A DNA stretch of 64,000 bases, from the NCBI GenBank assembly GCA_038216655.1, contig JBBQPZ010000003.1, positions 1 to 64,000 of the forward strand, in the 5' to 3' direction. Position numbers and translations under genes: made by a program. The notes under the pieces were generated by a model. It made no database searches, was not told the DNA's origin, and saw only the letters and a list, made by a program, of their open reading frames with translations. Of this stretch, positions 60,226-64,000 are shown piece by piece. Source of the DNA: JAFDWR01 sp038216655 (GTDB lineage: Bacteria; Armatimonadota; Fimbriimonadia; Fimbriimonadales; Fimbriimonadaceae). Position 1 is the stretch's first letter, and each line of letters begins with the position of its first letter.

Positions 60226-60459
60226 ATGAGCTATGTCGCACGCGATTTCGTTGAGCCTTCGGGGCTGACCGAGGGCGTGCGCTTCGAAGTGCTCCAGATT
60301 GAACTCGCCCAAGCGTTTCGAGGGGAAGCCAAGTTCGGCAAAGAGTACATCGACCCCAAGCACATGGCGCTGACGCTCTTTGCCCAGGGGTTTTCGCCCG
60401 GGGCCGCGCGCTGGATGTTGCGCGAGGCCCGGGTGACGGCGTGCGTCGAGCTTATTTAG
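60226..60459 (+). CDS. small conserved-looking hypothetical protein
   Basis: 77 residues from ATG 60226, with GAGAG just before it: MSYVARDFVEPSGLTEGVRF, then LAQAFRGEAKFGKEYID and FAQGFSPGAARWMLREARV. Soluble, no family recognised. Ends eight bases inside the 3' end of the convergent PEP-CTERM gene. Confidence 0.5.
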   Translation: MSYVARDFVEPSGLTEGVRFEVLQIELAQAFRGEAKFGKEYIDPKHMALTLFAQGFSPGAARWMLREARVTACVELI

Positions 60460-61615
60460 CCTGACGTCGGCGGCGAACCATCGCCAGAGCTCCAAGGCCG
60501 AGGACCGCCAGGGTCGTCGGCTCGGGAACCGCCTGCGCCTGGAAGCTGAGGTCCAGGAACACCGGGAGGTGACCTCCATCGGTGCCGGTCGTGTTGATCA
60601 GCGCCTGAGCGATCCCGGGACCGACCATGGTGTTGCCCGTCACGGTGAGGTTGTTGTTGAAGCTCGTGCCGTCATTGCCCCATGCGCGGTATGAGTGATT
60701 CGGGTCGTTCCAAGTCGTCGTGCTATAGGCCTGGGTCGTGTCCCCAACGTAGTGCAGCGAGTTCGCCGAGTTCGTCAGGTTCTGACTGATCAGGAGCTGG
60801 TCGTAGCGATCGTCCATGCCGCCGCTACCCGATGCCAGGTTGCTCGGGGCCTGGGTGTGAACAAAGCGAAAGGCGTTGGCCGCGTTCCAGGTGCCTGGTG
60901 TCTTGATCGGATCGAAGAAGCGTCCGTTGTTGTTGGCCGTGCTGGCGATGAACGTCTGATAGCTCTGCTCGGAGGAACTCTGAACGTTCATGTCGCCCCC
61001 GAAGAGGTAGCTGTAGTTCGAGTTCAGACCCTGAGCATCGTTGCGTACCGCGGTGGCGGTGATGTTGCGACGGGGATCGTCTCCGGTCGATGAGCCGGCC
61101 TTCATGTGGTTGCCGTAGAGAGCAAGAACCTGACTCGTGTTGGCGTTGCCGTTGATCGAGAAATCGGCTCGGAAGGTGTCCCGCGGAGCCGTTCCGCTAC
61201 TGGAGCTTCCGGTGTCGACCAACGTCGGCGTTGCGTTCAAAGCCGTCAACTTGCTCGTCCGGTAATAGAACACCACGTCGTTGGTGGCGGTGCTGCTATT
61301 GCCCATGTGGGCGGGGTTGTAGGCAGCGGCCCAGTCATGGGCGCCCGTGTTGTATGTGTTGGTGTTCAGGGCGCTGAGGAACGGGGTCACTCCGCTGGTC
61401 CAAATTTCCTGAGCGATGATCACGTCCGGATTCATGCTTCGACCCTGGAAGGTGTCGAACACGGCCTGCTGGATATCGGCGGTTCGGCCTCCGCCGTAGA
61501 CGGAGACGTTCCACGCGGCAACCCGAATCTGATCGGCACCGGCAATAGTGGACAGGGAAAAGAGAGCGAGGATGCCAGCGGCGGTTCGAGCGCTGGCAAG
61601 GCAGGTTTTATTCAT
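60452..61615 (-). CDS. secreted endonuclease/exonuclease/phosphatase-fold protein with PEP-CTERM tail
   Basis: 387 residues. Signal peptide (GILALFSLSTIAGA). EEP-fold motifs in order: IRVAAWNVSVYG, IIAQEIWTSG (metal-binding Glu), LALYGNHMKAGS, FGGDMNVQSSSE (Asp/Asn), DDRYDQLL and DGGHLPVFLDL (final catalytic His). It ends VPEPTTLAVLGLGALA then MVRRRR, a PEP-CTERM sorting tail, so it is probably exported and processed by an exosortase at the surface. Nuclease, phosphodiesterase or sphingomyelinase-like activity are all possible. Confidence 0.72.
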   Translation of the reverse strand: MNKTCLASARTAAGILALFSLSTIAGADQIRVAAWNVSVYGGGRTADIQQAVFDTFQGRSMNPDVIIAQEIWTSGVTPFLSALNTNTYNTGAHDWAAAYNPAHMGNSSTATNDVVFYYRTSKLTALNATPTLVDTGSSSSGTAPRDTFRADFSINGNANTSQVLALYGNHMKAGSSTGDDPRRNITATAVRNDAQGLNSNYSYLFGGDMNVQSSSEQSYQTFIASTANNNGRFFDPIKTPGTWNAANAFRFVHTQAPSNLASGSGGMDDRYDQLLISQNLTNSANSLHYVGDTTQAYSTTTWNDPNHSYRAWGNDGTSFNNNLTVTGNTMVGPGIAQALINTTGTDGGHLPVFLDLSFQAQAVPEPTTLAVLGLGALAMVRRRRQAK

Positions 61616-61671
61616 TTATCTTCTAGAGCCGAGAGGGCGCCAAGTCAACCAGATCGGCGGCGACGGGCGCG

Positions 61672-61707
61672 AAAAATTAAGGGACGCCTCCTGATAGGAG
61701 GCGTCCC
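61672..61707 (-). terminator. rho-independent terminator of the PEP-CTERM gene at 61722
   Basis: Perfect 11-bp stem GGGACGCCTCC with loop TATCA, immediately followed on the minus strand by TTAATTTTT. It lies 15 bases after the stop of the gene on 61722-62402. Confidence 0.9.
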
Positions 61708-61721
61708 GAGAAAGGACGGGC

Positions 61722-62402
61722 TTACTTGGAGCGGCGTCGGCGAATCAGGGCGACCACGCCGAGACCGAGAACGGCCATGGAGGCTGGCTCCGGAACGGCC
61801 TGCGTTTGGACGATTACATTGTCAACACGGTCCGTGCCAGTGGCGGCAACGGTCGTGCCGTTCGCGGCGACCGTCGTGGTGTTCTGGAGACGGAAGGTAA
61901 CGGTGGACACGTTGTTCAGGCTGGTAACCGAACTCAGATCGTAGTTGAACGTGTAGATCGGCGAGGACGTCGTGGCGTTCCAAGTCGGATTCGGAGCCGC
62001 ATTGGGGAGTACCTGGTAATCGGCACCGAATTGAGTGAAGCTCACTCCGTTTGTGCTGTAGAAGACTCCGAAGTCGCGCGGGCCGGTGTTGCTCGACGTC
62101 TGGTCGAACGTCAGCGAGATGTTCGAAAGACCGAGGGTGCTGACGCTGAACTGGTAGTAGTCACCGATCGCCCACGTGTTCGAGCTGAACGAGTGGGAAG
62201 AACCGTTGCCTGCAGGCGAGCTGTAAGTAGCCGCACCAGCGTGAACACCTAGAGCGGATCCCGCACCTACTTCAGGGGCGAACGGGCCCGCGGTCAACGG
62301 GATGGAAGTCTCGAAAGTCCAATTCGCAATGACGACCGCCTGGGCGGACATGGCCGAAAGCGTAAGTGCCGCAATCGTAGCCGGATAAAGAATTTTCTTC
62401 AT
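61722..62402 (-). CDS. secreted PEP-CTERM protein
   Basis: 226 residues. Signal peptide (ATIAALTLSAMSAQA), then a beta-rich Ser/Thr domain starting IANWTFETSIPL (pattern of secreted jellyroll-like proteins, V-x-x-W-x-F-E), LSNISLTFDQTSSN and TFRLQNTTTVAANGTTV. It ends VPEPASMAVLGLGVVALI and RRRR, the sorting signal. Function unknown; likely an extracellular or surface protein. Transcribed alone with its own terminator. Confidence 0.68.
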   Translation of the reverse strand: MKKILYPATIAALTLSAMSAQAVVIANWTFETSIPLTAGPFAPEVGAGSALGVHAGAATYSSPAGNGSSHSFSSNTWAIGDYYQFSVSTLGLSNISLTFDQTSSNTGPRDFGVFYSTNGVSFTQFGADYQVLPNAAPNPTWNATTSSPIYTFNYDLSSVTSLNNVSTVTFRLQNTTTVAANGTTVAATGTDRVDNVIVQTQAVPEPASMAVLGLGVVALIRRRRSK

Positions 62403-62627
62403 GGTTTTGCAACAGGCGGCCCAAATCAGCCCCCTTTCCTCTCAGACCTTATGATACACAGAGCACCTCGCGCAGAAGCGGCTGCAGATTGTGACAATGT
62501 TAATGAAAAGCTGGTAAGTCGCAATTCCGGCAAATGTGCCTGTCCTGTTTGGCACGCGCGGTTTAGTACTTAGGGCAAGTCTCTTTCACGCGGAAATTTC
62601 TCCCCGGCTCGGTATGCTCTGCGCGCA
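62403..62627. other. divergent intergenic region of the PEP-CTERM gene and argH
   Basis: Must hold both promoters. On the minus strand TATCAT at about 62454-62449 is a possible -10 for the PEP-CTERM gene; on the plus strand TATGCT at 62613-62618 is close to the argH start. No convincing -35 partners. Confidence 0.3.
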
Positions 62628-64000
62628 ATGAGAAAGCTCTGGGGCGGCGCGTTTTCGGAATCCACGGATGTCCTCGTGGATCGGTTTGGACAAAGCATCA
62701 AGACGGATCTTGAGTTCTGGCAGGAGGATGTGATCGGCAGCGTTGCCCACGCTCGCATGCTCGGAGCCACCGGCATCCTCTCCGACGAAGAGGCCGAGAC
62801 GATCATCCGCGGGCTTGAGAAGATCCACGAAGAGGGCCCGGACAAACTCCCCCGTGATGTGGAAGACATCCACACCGCCGTCGAAGTCCGCCTCGGCGAG
62901 ATCGTCGGCGAAGTCGCGGGCAAGCTCCACACCGCACGGAGTCGAAACGACCAGGTTGCGACCGACGGTCGGCTCCACCTCCACAACGAGTTGCTCCGCA
63001 TCTTCGACGCCCTCAAAGAGCTACAGGGACTGCTCGTGGGCAAGGCCGAAGCGCACCGCGCGGATCTGATGCCCGGCTACACCCACCAGCAGCGCGCCCA
63101 GCCGATCACCCTCGGCTTCCATATGCTCGCCCACTTCTGGGCGCTGCAACGCCACGGCTGGCGCGCCGAGCGACTGTTCGAACTCGCAAACTACTCCCCC
63201 CTCGGCTCCGCCGCGCTCGCCGGCACCAGTTTTCCGATCGATCGCCAGATGACCAGCGACGAACTCGGCTTCATCGCCCCGATCCCCAACGCACTCGACG
63301 CCACCAGCGACCGGTCCTACATCCTCGACGGCCTCAACCTCTGCGCGCTGATCATGATCGATCTCAGCCGTTTGAGCCAGGAACTCGTCCTCTGGAGCGG
63401 CCGGGAATTTGGATTCGTCTCCCTGAGCGATGGCGTGACCACCGGGTCGTCGATCATGCCCCAGAAGCGCAATCCTGACATGGCTGAGTTGATCCGGGGC
63501 CGGGCGAGCCGCGCGATCGGCAACTGGACCGCCCTCGCCGCCACAATGAAGGGCTTGCCGCTCGGCTACAACCGAGACACCCAGGACGACAAGCCGCCGT
63601 TGTTCGACGCCATCCGACTGGTGCTCGACTCTCTGCAACTCGTTTACCAGATGGTCGATACCGCGACCTGGGACACCGAGCGGATGCGCGAGACGATGCG
63701 GGGAGACTTCTCCACCGCCACCGACCTTGCCGACTTCCTTGCCGCGGAGGGGATGCCCTTCCGTCAGGCGCACGAAGTCGTCGGACGGGTGGTTCGAGCG
63801 TGCCTCGACCAGGGCTGCGGACTTGAGGACTTGACCGTCGCACGACTCAGCCATGTCGCACCGGAGGTCACCACGGAGGCGCTCGCCGTGCTTCAGCCGG
63901 AAACGAGCATCGAGCGACGCAACTCTCTTGGCGCCCCTGGCCCCAAGGCGATGCAGACGCAACTGGACCACGCGAGAAGGATTCTGGAGACCGAGGGCTT
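62628..64000 (+). CDS. argH: argininosuccinate lyase (3' end beyond the window)
   Basis: 457 codons visible from ATG 62628; the family is about 455-470 long, so only the last few are missing. MRKLWGGAFSESTDVLVDRF at the start, EDIHTAVEVRLGEIVG, HTARSRNDQVATDGRL (substrate site), GYTHQQRAQPITLGFHMLAH split, GSAALAGTSFPIDR and the fumarase-family signature GSSIMPQKRNPDMAELIRG. Splits argininosuccinate to arginine and fumarate, the last step of arginine synthesis. Confidence 0.93.
   Translation, partial: MRKLWGGAFSESTDVLVDRFGQSIKTDLEFWQEDVIGSVAHARMLGATGILSDEEAETIIRGLEKIHEEGPDKLPRDVEDIHTAVEVRLGEIVGEVAGKLHTARSRNDQVATDGRLHLHNELLRIFDALKELQGLLVGKAEAHRADLMPGYTHQQRAQPITLGFHMLAHFWALQRHGWRAERLFELANYSPLGSAALAGTSFPIDRQMTSDELGFIAPIPNALDATSDRSYILDGLNLCALIMIDLSRLSQELVLWSGREFGFVSLSDGVTTGSSIMPQKRNPDMAELIRGRASRAIGNWTALAATMKGLPLGYNRDTQDDKPPLFDAIRLVLDSLQLVYQMVDTATWDTERMRETMRGDFSTATDLADFLAAEGMPFRQAHEVVGRVVRACLDQGCGLEDLTVARLSHVAPEVTTEALAVLQPETSIERRNSLGAPGPKAMQTQLDHARRILETEG

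Noticed and set aside
1..64000. tRNA or rRNA genes
   Set aside because: No T-loop-like GTTCGANTCC with matching acceptor stem and no rRNA motifs were noticed; a covariance-model scan would be needed to exclude a tRNA.

Overview
The window looks like chromosome of a diderm, flagellated, heterotrophic bacterium. It has lipid A and LPS-core genes (lpxK, an LpxL-type acyltransferase, two heptosyltransferase-like genes), a flagellar rod/ring/hook gene run with fliW and csrA, and two secreted proteins ending in a PEP-CTERM-type tail (VPEP, hydrophobic stretch, RRRR). This combination, the moderately high GC of the core genes and the many coupled start/stop overlaps suggest the Armatimonadota (Fimbriimonadia-like). 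That assignment is inference from gene content, not from a marker tree.

Layout. 1-13.6 kb is an accessory region: nested IS3-family remnants (1-1118); a lower-GC Rhs/YD-repeat locus on the minus strand (about 1.3-8.2 kb) with two successive C-terminal core modules, a secreted neighbour and a damaged 5' end; a degenerate IscU-like gene; a methyltransferase fragment; a two-gene DprA-like / HAD-phosphoribosyltransferase pair (9.8-12.2 kb) resembling the ShosTA type of conflict/antiphage system; a 5'-truncated comM; and an NTF2-fold immunity-like gene. 13.8-19.8 kb is a tightly overlapping dipeptide/oligopeptide ABC transporter operon. 20-23.2 kb holds an amber-interrupted gene, a TauE-like exporter translationally coupled to ribH through an apparent CTG start, and repeats. 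23.2-28.1 kb is an LPS operon read on the minus strand (lpxK, lpxL, two GT9 genes, rfaE2, a LmbE-type deacetylase).

28.1-37 kb carries small genes, HIT, acpS, a membrane Fe-S oxidoreductase of the HdrD/EMO type, a group of small lipocalin-like (lipo)proteins, and queE and queC of 7-deazaguanine synthesis separated by a tandem ~98-bp structured repeat. 37.1-46.1 kb is the flagellar run flgF-flgG-flgA-flgH-flgI-flgJ-flgN-flgK-flgL-fliW-csrA. Here FlgA carries an extra N-terminal domain that aligns by eye with FlgG. 46.6-64 kb contains ribF, a glcD-glcE-glcF glycolate oxidase operon, prfA, deoC, a SulP transporter, ribBA, PEP-CTERM proteins (one a secreted endonuclease/phosphatase-fold enzyme), and argH cut by the window edge.

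Several intergenic repeat families recur: TGGCAG hexamer tracts, a ~77-bp element in two opposite copies, a 24-bp inverted repeat whose core also occurs inside the 3' end of the SulP gene, and a ~188-bp nested inverted repeat. I saw no rRNA, tRNA or CRISPR array.
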